DNA of 64,000 nucleotides, from assembly GCA_943370025.1 (NCBI GenBank), contig CALRPI020000005.1, positions 46,797 to 110,796 of the forward strand, written 5' to 3'. The notes below the pieces were generated by a model, which was given only the letters and a program-made list of their open reading frames with translations, was not told where the DNA came from and did not search any database. The first letter of the stretch is position 1, and every line of letters begins with the position of its first letter. Below are positions 26,906 through 36,945 of the stretch, in pieces. A program made the translations under genes and the position numbers. This DNA is from JAAUUE01 sp943370025. GTDB lineage: Bacteria > Cyanobacteriota > Cyanobacteriia > Cyanobacteriales > JAAUUE01.

Positions 26906-28619
26906 CAACTGAGTAGCGATCGCGCCCTTGCTGTTTGGCTTGATAAAGAGCCTCATCGGTCATCTTAATTAGGCTATCAATCGATCGATCGAGATTAGGT
27001 ATGAGATAATTAATGCCCATGCTGACTGTCACAACATCACTGACTTTTGATTCTTGATGGGGAATAGATAAATCTCGAATTGCCTGTTGAATTGATTCCG
27101 CTATAATGATCGCGCCATCTAAATTGGTATTAGGTAAAACCACCGCAAACTCCTCACCGCCATAGCGAGCAAACAAATCGGATGGTCGTTTGAGTTGTTT
27201 TGCCGCAGTCTGGGCGATTTGAATTAAGCAAATATCACCAGCCTGATGACCATAGTAGTCGTTGTAATATTTGAAATAATCAATGTCCAAAAGAATTAAC
27301 GATAGATATCCTTGTTCTCTCAATAAACGTTGCCATTCGATCTGAATCTTCTCGTCAAAGCTGCGGCGGTTGGCGACTTGGGTTAAGCCATCTGTCAGAG
27401 CAATCAATCGTTGATATTCTGCTTGCTGTTTAAGAATCTCTTGAGCTTTTCGTTGTTCAGTAATATCAGTAAAAGAAGCTACGGCTGCGTAAGGATGCTT
27501 TTGCTCAGGATGGATTAAAGGTTGGGAATTAATCAAAATCCAAGTAACTGGATACTCTTGTCGACAAATACCCATGATTACCTTAGACTGCGGCTCCCCA
27601 GTCCTCAGAGTGACCATCGCTGGATGAATTTCCGCCGGAAAAATTGCCCCATCTTCATAAATTGTTTGCCAATTAATATCAATCGAAGTCTTTAACATTA
27701 GTTGATCGGCAGTTAATCCTAAAATTCTTTCAGCACTCTGGTTGCAAGCGATAATTTTGCCATCGGCTTGGTGCAGAACTACACCTTCCGTGAGGCTAGT
27801 AATTACGGAACGATAGCGTTCTTCACTAGATTGCAGTTCTAGTTCGATGCGTTTGAGGGCGGTGATATCACGAATTACACCAACTCGCACTCGTTTGTGT
27901 TTATTTTGAATAACTGTTTCTGACAGCATTCCATGAAAGGTTTTCCCCTGAGGCAAGTCAAAAGTTAATTCAACTTCTACGGAACAAAATACTCCATGAC
28001 AAGGATCAGACTTCATTCTTTCCGTCAGTTGAGACTGCCCTAAAATGTCTATAGAAAATCCAATTACATTGGTTACAGCAAGGTGGAAAAGTCCTCGCAA
28101 AGATTGATTAATAAATAATAATTTTCCATCCATTTCAGCAATATAGATACTATCTTTGACGCTTTGCATTGCTTGGGTGAGGAGGCTAATTTCATCATCA
28201 ACCTGCTTTCGCTCGATCGCTTTATCAACGGTGGATGGTAAAACCTTAAGATAGTTGCGATCGGGATCTTTGATTAAATAATCATAGGCTCCTTCTCCCA
28301 TTAACCTGGCGGCGGTTTCTTCATCACCACTACCGGTGGAGATAATAAAGGGACAATTTTGAGATTTTAAAACCGCAAACAAATCACTAGAGACTCCATC
28401 ACCAAGGTTATAATCGAGAATGGCAATTTCAAAGGTTTGGTGGCTGAGAATTTCTTTGGCTTCAGTGATTGATCTGGCGATCGTATAGTCGTAGGGCAAT
28501 CCTAACTGTTTGACGGTGCGATTAAAAGCAATGCTATCAATTTGATCGTCTTCAACGACTAACATCTTAATTGTAGGTAAACGAGATTCATTATTATCAG
28601 GATTACTAGAGGTTGTCAT
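26901..28619 (-). CDS. Response regulator diguanylate cyclase (REC-PAS-PAS-GGDEF)
   Basis: The 572 residues contain a receiver (about 18-130, phospho-acceptor in IAILDYNLGDG), two PAS domains (about 145-265 and 270-395), and a GGDEF domain whose active loop is RYGGEEFAVVL. It should make cyclic di-GMP from GTP. It is the last gene of the two-component cluster, 41 bp after a single-domain response regulator, and is the likely output. The TAA stop sits inside the end of a repeat element, so the C-terminus may have been altered by its insertion; the domain itself looks complete (ends GRDRYSVA). Confidence 0.93.
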   Translation of the reverse strand: MTTSSNPDNNESRLPTIKMLVVEDDQIDSIAFNRTVKQLGLPYDYTIARSITEAKEILSHQTFEIAILDYNLGDGVSSDLFAVLKSQNCPFIISTGSGDEETAARLMGEGAYDYLIKDPDRNYLKVLPSTVDKAIERKQVDDEISLLTQAMQSVKDSIYIAEMDGKLLFINQSLRGLFHLAVTNVIGFSIDILGQSQLTERMKSDPCHGVFCSVEVELTFDLPQGKTFHGMLSETVIQNKHKRVRVGVIRDITALKRIELELQSSEERYRSVITSLTEGVVLHQADGKIIACNQSAERILGLTADQLMLKTSIDINWQTIYEDGAIFPAEIHPAMVTLRTGEPQSKVIMGICRQEYPVTWILINSQPLIHPEQKHPYAAVASFTDITEQRKAQEILKQQAEYQRLIALTDGLTQVANRRSFDEKIQIEWQRLLREQGYLSLILLDIDYFKYYNDYYGHQAGDICLIQIAQTAAKQLKRPSDLFARYGGEEFAVVLPNTNLDGAIIIAESIQQAIRDLSIPHQESKVSDVVTVSMGINYLIPNLDRSIDSLIKMTDEALYQAKQQGRDRYSVA

Positions 28620-28660
28620 ATCAGTATTGGGGATTAAACTGCTGCAATTTAAGGATCAAA

Positions 28661-29083
28661 TCAATTCATTAAGCCCGGAACCTCACTTAAACGCCAATAT
28701 TGATAAATAATTAGGAATTTTTCCACAAAATCTGGATAGGTTAAGGGCTTGATAATATAACCAGCAACTCCCAATTGAAAACTCGCCAACCGATCCTGTT
28801 CTTCTTGAGATGTAGTTAACACGACAACAGGAATTTTGCACCAATCAGCATCAGCTTTGAGGATTTTCAAAAACTCTAGCCCATTCATGCGCGGCATATT
28901 TAAATCTAACAGAATTAGGAATGGTTTTGGATTAGTTGGGTCTTGCAGAAATTCTAGGGCAAGTTCCCCATTGTTTCTAATGTATAGAGGATTACTAGCC
29001 TTAATATCTTTTAAGACTCGCTGGAGGGTCATCACATCTAATTGATCATCCTCTACAAGGAGAATTGGGTCAAAGCTTCTCAT
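28661..29083 (-). CDS. Single-domain response regulator (Rcp1-like)
   Basis: The 140 residues are one receiver domain: ILLVEDDQLDVMTLQRVLKD, phospho-acceptor in LILLDLNMPRMNGLEFL, switch TT in VVVLTTSQ and K in IIKPLTYPDF. There is no output domain, as in Rcp1, the partner of cyanobacterial phytochrome. It overlaps the upstream kinase by 4 bp (ATGA), so it is probably a phosphate shuttle for that kinase. Confidence 0.93.
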   Translation of the reverse strand: MRSFDPILLVEDDQLDVMTLQRVLKDIKASNPLYIRNNGELALEFLQDPTNPKPFLILLDLNMPRMNGLEFLKILKADADWCKIPVVVLTTSQEEQDRLASFQLGVAGYIIKPLTYPDFVEKFLIIYQYWRLSEVPGLMN

Positions 29084-30204
29084 GCTGTTTGAACCTCATG
29101 CAGATCTGGAGTTACAGGTAGCCTAAAGTAAAAAGTGCTGCCTTGGTTGATTTTTGATTGCACCCAAACTTTGCCGCCATAAAGCTCGACAATCTTTTTG
29201 ACGATCGCTAGCCCGACTCCAGTACTTTCAGATTGATCGCGGGGGACGAGGGTTTGAAAAACTTGAAATATCTTATCAAAATGCCGCTCTTCGATGCCGA
29301 CTCCCGTATCACTGACATAAAATTCCCAAAATCCGTTAGCTTCGCTATGGCCGATGTGGATATCTCCCTCTGGTTTGCCCATATATTTAATGGCATTGCT
29401 GAGCAAATTTTGAAATAACTGTTGTATTCGCGTCTTTTCGGCAAATAGCTTTGGCAGTTCGGTATCGATCTCAATCTTCATCCCCTGGGGTGGGGCGATC
29501 GCATCAATCACCTCGTGGACTAAGATTTGCAGATCAACTAGGGTTTTCTCCTCCTTGACGCGACCGACACGAGAATATTGCAGTACCCCGTCGATCAGGT
29601 CACTCATGCGCCGCACTCGTCCCCCCATCAGATGCAACATATTTTTGCCCTCATCATCAAGGTGATCGCCATAGTCATTTAGCACCCAGTCGGCGAGGGA
29701 GGCGATCCCTCGCAAGGGTGCTTTTAGATCGTGAGAAACAATATAGGCAAAATCTTTGAGTTCTTGATTTGCCGCTGCCAGTTCGGTGACTAGTTGCAAT
29801 TGGCGATTTTCGGAGCGTTTCCGCTCGATGGCATGGATAATCGATCGTTCTAATAAAGTCGCACTCAGAAACCTGCCTTTAACCAAATAATCCGATGCCC
29901 CAGCCGCCATTGCGCGCTGATCGATGTCGCTATCACCCAGCCCCGTCAGTAAAATAATTGGCTTGTCGCAGCCCATCCGAATGGCTTCTTCCAACAGTTC
30001 TAAGCCATTGCCTTTACCCAGCCGAAAATCCAATAGATATAAATCGTGTCTGTTTTTTTCAATTTCCGCCAGACCCTGATCGTAGTTATCAACCCAACTC
30101 AACTTAAACGACATCTGCTCGGCTTCGTCCAAAAAATCACGAGTCACGATGTAGTCATCTTCGTCATCATCGATTAGGAGAACTTGACAAACATCTTTAG
30201 CCAT
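29080..30204 (-). CDS. Receiver-histidine kinase (REC-HisKA-HATPase)
   Basis: The ATG at 30204 gives 374 residues starting MAKDVCQVLLIDDDEDDYIV and lies 4 bases after the upstream regulator stop; a TTG at 30249 is less likely. A receiver (5-125) is followed by a helix and the phosphorylation box FAYIVSHDLKAPLRG, then HATPase with NLLSNAIKY, DTGVGI and STGVGLAIVKKI. The N-terminal receiver suggests it is itself controlled by another kinase. It overlaps the next regulator by 4 bp. Confidence 0.93.
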   Translation of the reverse strand: MAKDVCQVLLIDDDEDDYIVTRDFLDEAEQMSFKLSWVDNYDQGLAEIEKNRHDLYLLDFRLGKGNGLELLEEAIRMGCDKPIILLTGLGDSDIDQRAMAAGASDYLVKGRFLSATLLERSIIHAIERKRSENRQLQLVTELAAANQELKDFAYIVSHDLKAPLRGIASLADWVLNDYGDHLDDEGKNMLHLMGGRVRRMSDLIDGVLQYSRVGRVKEEKTLVDLQILVHEVIDAIAPPQGMKIEIDTELPKLFAEKTRIQQLFQNLLSNAIKYMGKPEGDIHIGHSEANGFWEFYVSDTGVGIEERHFDKIFQVFQTLVPRDQSESTGVGLAIVKKIVELYGGKVWVQSKINQGSTFYFRLPVTPDLHEVQTA

Positions 30205-30208
30205 GAGG

Positions 30209-30670
30209 TTATTCTCTAGAGGCACGATCGGGTAACTCCACAATTTCAAACCAGTAAGTACCGAGCATTTTCATGATCTGTACCATCGAATCAAATACGA
30301 CAGGCTTGGCAATAAAAGAACTCACGCCGAGGTCGTAAGTACGCAGGATGTCTTCTTCGGCTTTAGAAGTTGTCAGGACGACAATCGGAATTTTCCGTAA
30401 ATTGACATCTGCTTTGATTTCTTTGAGTGCCTCCCGACCATCTTTGCGGGGCATGTTTAAGTCGAGCAAAATCAAACTGGGACGAGGGGCACTTTTCGGG
30501 TCGCTATAATTCCCCCGATGCAAGAGATAGTCCATTAATTCTTCGCCATCGACGACAAAATGTAGATCGTTAGCCAAGCGGTTTTCTTCTAGAGCCTCTT
30601 GCATCAGGAGGCGATCGTCCTCATCATCCTCTGCCACCAAAATTGTGATACTTTTTCCTTTAATGGGCAT
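30209..30670 (-). CDS. Single-domain response regulator (Rcp1-like)
   Basis: The 153-residue receiver has acidic pocket residues in ILVAEDDEDDRLLMQ, phospho-acceptor in LILLDLNMPRKDGREAL, and K in FIAKPVVFDS. It resembles the regulator at 28661-29083. Its start touches the stop of the upstream GAF-PAS kinase (1-bp overlap), which marks a tight operon. Confidence 0.93.
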   Translation of the reverse strand: MPIKGKSITILVAEDDEDDRLLMQEALEENRLANDLHFVVDGEELMDYLLHRGNYSDPKSAPRPSLILLDLNMPRKDGREALKEIKADVNLRKIPIVVLTTSKAEEDILRTYDLGVSSFIAKPVVFDSMVQIMKMLGTYWFEIVELPDRASRE

Positions 30671-32682
30671 TATTTAGATTCTCCTTTAGGTTGATGAATA
30701 GGCAGAGTAAAAATAAAAGTTGCGCCTTGATTTGGTTTGCTTTCAGCAACTAATGATCCGCCATGACGTTCTGCAATCTTACGACAGATTGCTAGCCCAA
30801 TACCAGTACCTTCATAGGTGCCGCGCCCGTGCAAACGTTGGAAAATCTGGAAAATACGATCGGTATATTTCTGCTCAAAGCCAATCCCATTATCGATGAC
30901 CCGGATTTCGCAATATTCTTGATCGTCTTGACTAAATATTCGCGATCGCACCTGTACCAGCGGCGCAACTCCTTCTTGACGAAACTTGAGGGCATTACTG
31001 ATCAGATTTTGCAGAATTTGGCGCATTTGCATCTCATCTGCATCGACTATGGGTAGTTGATCAAATTCTACCGATGCCCCGGTTTGCTCGATCCGAATTT
31101 CTAAATCAGAGAGAACACCATTTAAAACCTCAGATAAATTGACTGGGACAAAGGGTTTGGCTTGGGTGGTAACGCGGGAAAAAGATAGGAGGTCGTTGAT
31201 CAAAATTTGAGCACGCCCTGCCGCATTGAGCATTCTTTCTAAATAGTCCTGTCCCTTTTCGTTAAGTCCATCGTTGCAGGTTGATTTCAGGCGATCGCCA
31301 AAAGCTTGAATTTTTCGCAGAGGTTCCTGCAAGTCATGGGAAGCGACATAGGCAAAATCTACTAATTCACGATTACTAATCTCTAGCTGTTCCGTTAAAA
31401 CACGCAATTTTCGAGCTGCGATGCGGCGCTCTGCGACCTCCAATTTCAGATCGCGTTCCATTTGTTTGCGCGTCGTGATTTCGTACTCGATTGCGATGAA
31501 ATATTGCAGATTTCCGTCATCATCAAACACTGGATTGATCTGTAAAAATAACCAATAAGGTGTACCATTTTTGTGATAATTCAAAATCTCGCCACTAAAT
31601 GGCTCCTGTCTTGCTAGGGCATAGCGAATTTCGGCAACGGTTTTTTTAGAAGTTTTTTCGCCTTGTAAAACATCGCCGGGTTTTTGACCAATTACTTCTG
31701 CCAAGGTGTAACCTGTGACGCGATGGAAACTCTCATTCACCCATTCAATCCGTCCTTCAAGGTCGGCAACGATCGCCACATTATCAGTTTGACTGGCAAT
31801 CAATGCCAGCTTTTTCAGTTCAATATCCGCCGCTTTGCGATCAGTAATATCACGGACAATTTTAGATACGCCCACAATTTCACCTGTTTTGCCGACTAAA
31901 GGAGAAATCGTTACGGAGACTTCCCGACGACTACCATCTTTGAGCAACCGAACTGTTTCATAGCGTTCTACTTTTTCACGATCCTCGATCCTTTCGACAA
32001 TCAAGTTCTCCTCTGATAATCGATGGGGGGGAATCAAGATAGAAACTGATTGACCCACCATTTCATCGGCGGAGTAGCCAAATAGATTAGTTGCTGCGAG
32101 GTTCCAACTGGTGATGATGCCATCTAAGGTTGTGGTAATAATTGCATCATTGGAAGATTCAACCACTGAGCTTAATAGGCTAGATACTTGCTGATTTCTT
32201 CTCAGTTCAAGCTGACTGATCACCAGCCGACTGAGGGATTCTAGTTGACTAATTTGCTGTGGTGTCAGCTCTCTAGGCTGGCGATCGATCACGCATAAAG
32301 TTCCCAAAGTATATTGATCATCAGTGGTTAAAGGAAATCCAGCATAAAACCGAATGCTCGGATCATTGATGACAAAGGGATTATCAGCAAAACGGGGATC
32401 TTTAGTCGCATCGGGAACGTTCAAGATCGCATTCTCAAAAACAGCATGACCACAAAAGGAAATTTCTCGAGGTGTCTCCGTCGCGTCAATGCCGACCCGA
32501 GATTTAAACCATTGCCGATCGCGATCAATTAAGGAAATTAAGGCGATCGGCACTCCACAAATATTCGCTGCTAGTTTGGTTAGATCATCATATACCTGCT
32601 CTGGCAAGGTATCGAGAATTTGATAGCGATCGAGGGCAGCTTGGCGATCGCTTTCATTGGCAGGAATCTCAGGTTTTTGCAT
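30670..32682 (-). CDS. GAF-PAS-PAS histidine kinase
   Basis: The ATG at 32682 gives 670 residues (MQKPEIPANESDRQAALDR); a TTG at 32706 is less likely. There is a GAF domain (about 15-165), two PAS domains (about 170-290 and 295-405), then the box FAYVASHDLQEPLRKIQAFG and HATPase with NLISNALKFR, DNGIGF and GTGIGLAICRKI. The GAF lacks an obvious bilin-binding Cys-His pair, so light sensing is not indicated. The first 290 residues are very similar to the kinase at 32893-36945. Confidence 0.93.
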   Translation of the reverse strand: MQKPEIPANESDRQAALDRYQILDTLPEQVYDDLTKLAANICGVPIALISLIDRDRQWFKSRVGIDATETPREISFCGHAVFENAILNVPDATKDPRFADNPFVINDPSIRFYAGFPLTTDDQYTLGTLCVIDRQPRELTPQQISQLESLSRLVISQLELRRNQQVSSLLSSVVESSNDAIITTTLDGIITSWNLAATNLFGYSADEMVGQSVSILIPPHRLSEENLIVERIEDREKVERYETVRLLKDGSRREVSVTISPLVGKTGEIVGVSKIVRDITDRKAADIELKKLALIASQTDNVAIVADLEGRIEWVNESFHRVTGYTLAEVIGQKPGDVLQGEKTSKKTVAEIRYALARQEPFSGEILNYHKNGTPYWLFLQINPVFDDDGNLQYFIAIEYEITTRKQMERDLKLEVAERRIAARKLRVLTEQLEISNRELVDFAYVASHDLQEPLRKIQAFGDRLKSTCNDGLNEKGQDYLERMLNAAGRAQILINDLLSFSRVTTQAKPFVPVNLSEVLNGVLSDLEIRIEQTGASVEFDQLPIVDADEMQMRQILQNLISNALKFRQEGVAPLVQVRSRIFSQDDQEYCEIRVIDNGIGFEQKYTDRIFQIFQRLHGRGTYEGTGIGLAICRKIAERHGGSLVAESKPNQGATFIFTLPIHQPKGESK

Positions 32683-32892
32683 AAAATTTAAACGACGCAA
32701 TATCAACTAATTGAGGTATTTTTCATGAAAATTTTGTAATTTGCTCATCTTGTATAATTCCTATTAGGAAAGAATAGCACGATCGCATTCCAGACAACAG
32801 CTACAGAGTTTAGAAATCATAAGACTTTTCGGAGAGTGACAGAAGAGGGATATCAAGGCTAGAAATGTTAAGGATAGAACGAAACTAAAAAA

Positions 32893-35800
32893 TTACACAT
32901 TATTTTTTCTCTGCATTAAAAATTGTTGAATACTAGTAGCCAATTGCTTAAGCTTGACGGGTTTTGTCAAATATTCATTAGCTCCTGCTGCCAGACATCT
33001 TTCGCGATCGCCTTCCATTGCCAAAGCTGTTAAGGCAACGATTGGAATATCCACTAAATTGGGATCGAGACGAATTTGAGCGATCGCTTCGAGTCCATCC
33101 ATAACGGGCATCTGGATATCCATCAAAATCAAATCTGGGCTATGGCTTTTGGCAATATCGATCGCCTGTTGTCCATCAGTTGCCAATAAAATGCGGTAGC
33201 CCTTAGCATCGAGATAACTGGAAAATGTCGCAATATTAGCCTCATTATCTTCTGCTAGCAAAATTAAGGGTGAAATTAGTTCCTCAGTTTGGCTTTGACC
33301 GATCTGAGACTGTCCTGACAAGTCCTCAGTTTGTTCTTCAATCGCTGGGGAGCCGATATTAAATGGAAGATTAATCGCAAAGCAACTACCGACTCCCAAC
33401 TCACTAGTCAGTTCTACGTTTCCTCCGTGAAGTTCAACAAGTCTTTTGACTAAAGCCAAACCCAATCCCGTGCCAGTATATTGACGGTTCAGCGCACTAT
33501 CGATTTGGATAAAGGGCTGGAACAGTTTCTGGATGTTCTCTGCCGAGATACCTATCCCCGTATCAATCACGGCTATCTTTAAGTAATGTAGAGGCGTTAG
33601 ATTAGTTGTACTACTTTCAAGTTGAACTTGCGATACTTCTAAAGTGATTGTTCCTCCTTCTAGAGTAAATTTAACAGCATTATTTAGCAGATTGATTAAG
33701 ACTTGTCGAATCCGCCTTTCATCTATCATTATTTCCGGTAAATACTTAGGAATTCTATGTATTAATTGAATTCGCTTTGTTAATGCTTGCTGCTTGATAA
33801 ATGCTATGCTCGACTTGCAGAGGCTGTCAATATCTGTCGCTGTTAGCTCTAGCATGACTTCTCCAGACTCAATTTTGGCAACATCGAGAATGTCATTAAT
33901 CAATGCCAAAAGATGCCTACTACTACTCTCAATGGTTTGCAATGCTTTAAGCTGGCGCTCATTAATACTGCCAAATACTTCTTCCTGTAGAACTTCATTC
34001 ATTCCCAAAATTGAATTGAGCGGTGTCCGCAGTTCGTGGCTCATATTGGCGAGAAATTCGTCTTTGAGTCTGGTTGCACGCATCAGTTCTTCGTTAGCTA
34101 GCTGCAATTTTGTTTCAGATTGTTTGCGATCGCTAATATCTAGAATCACACAAATGGTTTCATTGTTTTTGTCTTGCAGTAATGCAGCCCCAATCAAGAT
34201 AGAAATACGACTACCATCTTTGCGATAGTATTCCTTTTCCCAAGGATCGATTTGACGATGTTTGAGCAAATATTTCATGCTGGCATAGTCTTGCTCTATG
34301 TATTCAGGTGGAGTCATCGCTAGCCAATCAATTGCCCCAGATTGGAAGTCATCTCTGGTATAGCCAACCATCTCTAAAAAGCGATCGTTGGCATCGGTAA
34401 TATGCCCTTGAAAATTAGCAAAGAGCATCCCGACGACGCTAGAATCAAACATTCTGCGAAAACGATCTTCGCTGCTTTGTAATGCAATTTCTGCTTGTTT
34501 GCGATCGTTAATATCTGTAATCGTCCCGACATAGCCTGTGACTATTCCATCGGCATCAAGTTTGACGACTGATTGCCCATAAACCCAAGTTATTACTCCG
34601 TCAGGACGTTGAAAGCGATACTCAAGGGAAAAAGGTCGATCTTCTTGCGCTGATCGATACCACTCGTCACTGATGGATTGCCTGTCTTCAGAGTAGAGAC
34701 CTTGTCGCCATCCGTCTCCTATGGCAGATTCTAGGGTCAGCCCTGAAATACGACACCAGTGATCGTTGACGTAGGTGCAATGTCCCATCGCATCGGTGCG
34801 GAAGATTCCTACTGGAGCCGCTGCCATGAGGCTAGCATAGCTCTGTTCGCTTTCTTTTAAGGCTTTTTCAGCTTGTTTGCGATCGCTAATATCAAAGTTA
34901 ATGCCAGTAACACTTAGAGGATTACCATTAGCATCTCGCTTCAGCGTTCCATAGGCTTTGTTAAAGTGAATACTCCCATCAGGATACACAACACGAAATT
35001 CAGTATCATATTCATCTATTTGTCCCGTGGCAATTTGTTGAAGTATCATTTCATTTGCAGCACGATCATCAGGATGTATTGAATTAGCCCAAATTTCGCA
35101 GACGATCTGTGAGTCGGTTTCTTTACATAACCCATAAAGTTCATACATCCGATCATCCCAAAAACCAATATTTTGTTGAAGATCCCATTCCCAATAACCG
35201 ATCGCTCCAGATTTAAGAGCCAAAGCTAAACGCTCTGTGGTTTTTTGCAATTCCAGTTCAACTTGTTTGCGATCGCTGATCTCAGTAACGACCCCATGCC
35301 AAACAACGTCACCATTTTTGCGCCGTGAGGGAAGGGAGTTGCCTCTTAGCCATTTAGTGCCAGAATTTGTGATAATTCGCCATTCATGAGAGAAAGGTTG
35401 TAATGTTTTTAGACTTTGCTTAATTGCATCCCCATAGCCTTGGAGATCATCTGGATGCATCTGTTCAAAAATGATCGCAGAATTCTGATAAGCTTCAGCG
35501 ACAGCCAGTTCATGGATTTTCTCAGCCGCAGGGCTGAGGTATTCAAAGTAAGGTGCTCCATTCAAAGCTTGAACTATGCTATAAATCACACTTGGTGAAG
35601 CATTGGCTAGTTCTTGGAATTGCTGTTCTTTTTGAGCTAATGCTAATTCTGCTTGTTTGCGATCGCTAATATCCTGAAAAGTCCCCATCACTCCGATCAC
35701 ATTTCCCTCTAAATCTCGAAGAGGAACTTTATTTGTCTGTAACCATAGCTGTTCGCCAGATGCCAAGGTAATATTTTCTTCAATATTCAGTTTCGCTAAG

Positions 35801-36945
35801 CCAGATTCCATAACCTGTCGATCGTCAGCAATATAAGCAAGAGCTTCATCTTCGTTACAGGCAAAATCAAAATCGCTTTTACCAATTGCTTCTAAGGGCG
35901 ACTTCAGCCCGCATGTCATGGCAAATAGTTGGTTGCATCCTAAAACAACTGATTGACGATCTTTCCAAAATACTGACAATGGAAAAGCATCAAGGACAGT
36001 TTGGAATAGTTGGTTGACTTGCAACAGTTCTTGGGTGCGTTCTGTGACTTTTTCTTCTAGGGATTGATTGAGTTGTTGCAATGCTTGCTCGGCTTGTTTG
36101 AGATCGCTAATATCGCGCAAAATTTTAGAAACCCCGACCATCTCTCCCGCATCGTTCACTAAAGGAGAGATAGTTGCCGAGACCTCAATGCTTTTACCTT
36201 CTTTGCTGATACGGACAGTTTCAAAATGTTCTGCCCGTTCTCCTCGTCTGAGACGTGCCAAAATCTGAGGTTCCTCATCCAATCGGTCAGGGGGAAAAAG
36301 TATAGAAATAGGATGCCCGATCGCTTCAGCCTCTGAATAGCCAAATAATTTCTCGGCAGCAGGATTCCAACTGGTGATAATCCCCTCTAAAGTCTTGGTG
36401 ATAATCGCATCGTTGGAGGATTCAACCACAGATGCTAATAGCCGAAATGCCTCTTCCTTTAGTCTTAGCTCGAATTGACTGATGACCAGACGACTTAATG
36501 CTTCTAGTTGTCTGATTTGTTGCTCGGTGAGATCGCGGGGTTGGCGATCGATCACACATAGCGTTCCCAAAGCATAACCATCATCTGTGATTAGCGGAAC
36601 TCCAGCATAAAAACGAATATTCGGATCTATTGCGACCAGTGGATTGTCAGCAAAGCGGGGATCTAGACTAGCATCTGGCACATTTAAGATTGCATTAGCG
36701 GCAACCGCATGACCGCAAAAGGAAATATCGCGAGGTGTTTCCGATACATCAACACCCACTCGCGACTTAAACCATTGGCGCTCCTTGTCAACTAACGAAA
36801 TGAGCGCGATCGGCGTTCCGCATATATCCGCAGCAAGTTGTGTCAAGTCATCGTATACCTGCTCTGGCAAGGTATCGAGAATTTTGTAGCGATCGAGGGC
36901 AGCTTGGCGATCGCTCTCATTGGCGGGGATTTCAGGTCGTTTCAT
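32893..36945 (-). CDS. Hybrid histidine kinase GAF-(PAS)6-HisKA-HATPase-REC
   Basis: The 1350 residues contain a GAF domain (about 15-165), PAS 1 (170-290), a short coiled coil with RTQELLQ, and five more PAS domains, each ending in DISDRKQ-like linkers. A HisKA box (ANMSHELRTPLNSILGMNEV), HATPase (DTGIGI, GTGLGLALVKRL) and a C-terminal receiver (LILMDIQMPVMDGLEAI) complete it. It stands 210 bp upstream of the paralogous kinase. The many PAS domains suggest redox or small-ligand sensing; no ligand is evident. Confidence 0.94.
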   Translation of the reverse strand: MKRPEIPANESDRQAALDRYKILDTLPEQVYDDLTQLAADICGTPIALISLVDKERQWFKSRVGVDVSETPRDISFCGHAVAANAILNVPDASLDPRFADNPLVAIDPNIRFYAGVPLITDDGYALGTLCVIDRQPRDLTEQQIRQLEALSRLVISQFELRLKEEAFRLLASVVESSNDAIITKTLEGIITSWNPAAEKLFGYSEAEAIGHPISILFPPDRLDEEPQILARLRRGERAEHFETVRISKEGKSIEVSATISPLVNDAGEMVGVSKILRDISDLKQAEQALQQLNQSLEEKVTERTQELLQVNQLFQTVLDAFPLSVFWKDRQSVVLGCNQLFAMTCGLKSPLEAIGKSDFDFACNEDEALAYIADDRQVMESGLAKLNIEENITLASGEQLWLQTNKVPLRDLEGNVIGVMGTFQDISDRKQAELALAQKEQQFQELANASPSVIYSIVQALNGAPYFEYLSPAAEKIHELAVAEAYQNSAIIFEQMHPDDLQGYGDAIKQSLKTLQPFSHEWRIITNSGTKWLRGNSLPSRRKNGDVVWHGVVTEISDRKQVELELQKTTERLALALKSGAIGYWEWDLQQNIGFWDDRMYELYGLCKETDSQIVCEIWANSIHPDDRAANEMILQQIATGQIDEYDTEFRVVYPDGSIHFNKAYGTLKRDANGNPLSVTGINFDISDRKQAEKALKESEQSYASLMAAAPVGIFRTDAMGHCTYVNDHWCRISGLTLESAIGDGWRQGLYSEDRQSISDEWYRSAQEDRPFSLEYRFQRPDGVITWVYGQSVVKLDADGIVTGYVGTITDINDRKQAEIALQSSEDRFRRMFDSSVVGMLFANFQGHITDANDRFLEMVGYTRDDFQSGAIDWLAMTPPEYIEQDYASMKYLLKHRQIDPWEKEYYRKDGSRISILIGAALLQDKNNETICVILDISDRKQSETKLQLANEELMRATRLKDEFLANMSHELRTPLNSILGMNEVLQEEVFGSINERQLKALQTIESSSRHLLALINDILDVAKIESGEVMLELTATDIDSLCKSSIAFIKQQALTKRIQLIHRIPKYLPEIMIDERRIRQVLINLLNNAVKFTLEGGTITLEVSQVQLESSTTNLTPLHYLKIAVIDTGIGISAENIQKLFQPFIQIDSALNRQYTGTGLGLALVKRLVELHGGNVELTSELGVGSCFAINLPFNIGSPAIEEQTEDLSGQSQIGQSQTEELISPLILLAEDNEANIATFSSYLDAKGYRILLATDGQQAIDIAKSHSPDLILMDIQMPVMDGLEAIAQIRLDPNLVDIPIVALTALAMEGDRERCLAAGANEYLTKPVKLKQLATSIQQFLMQRKNNV

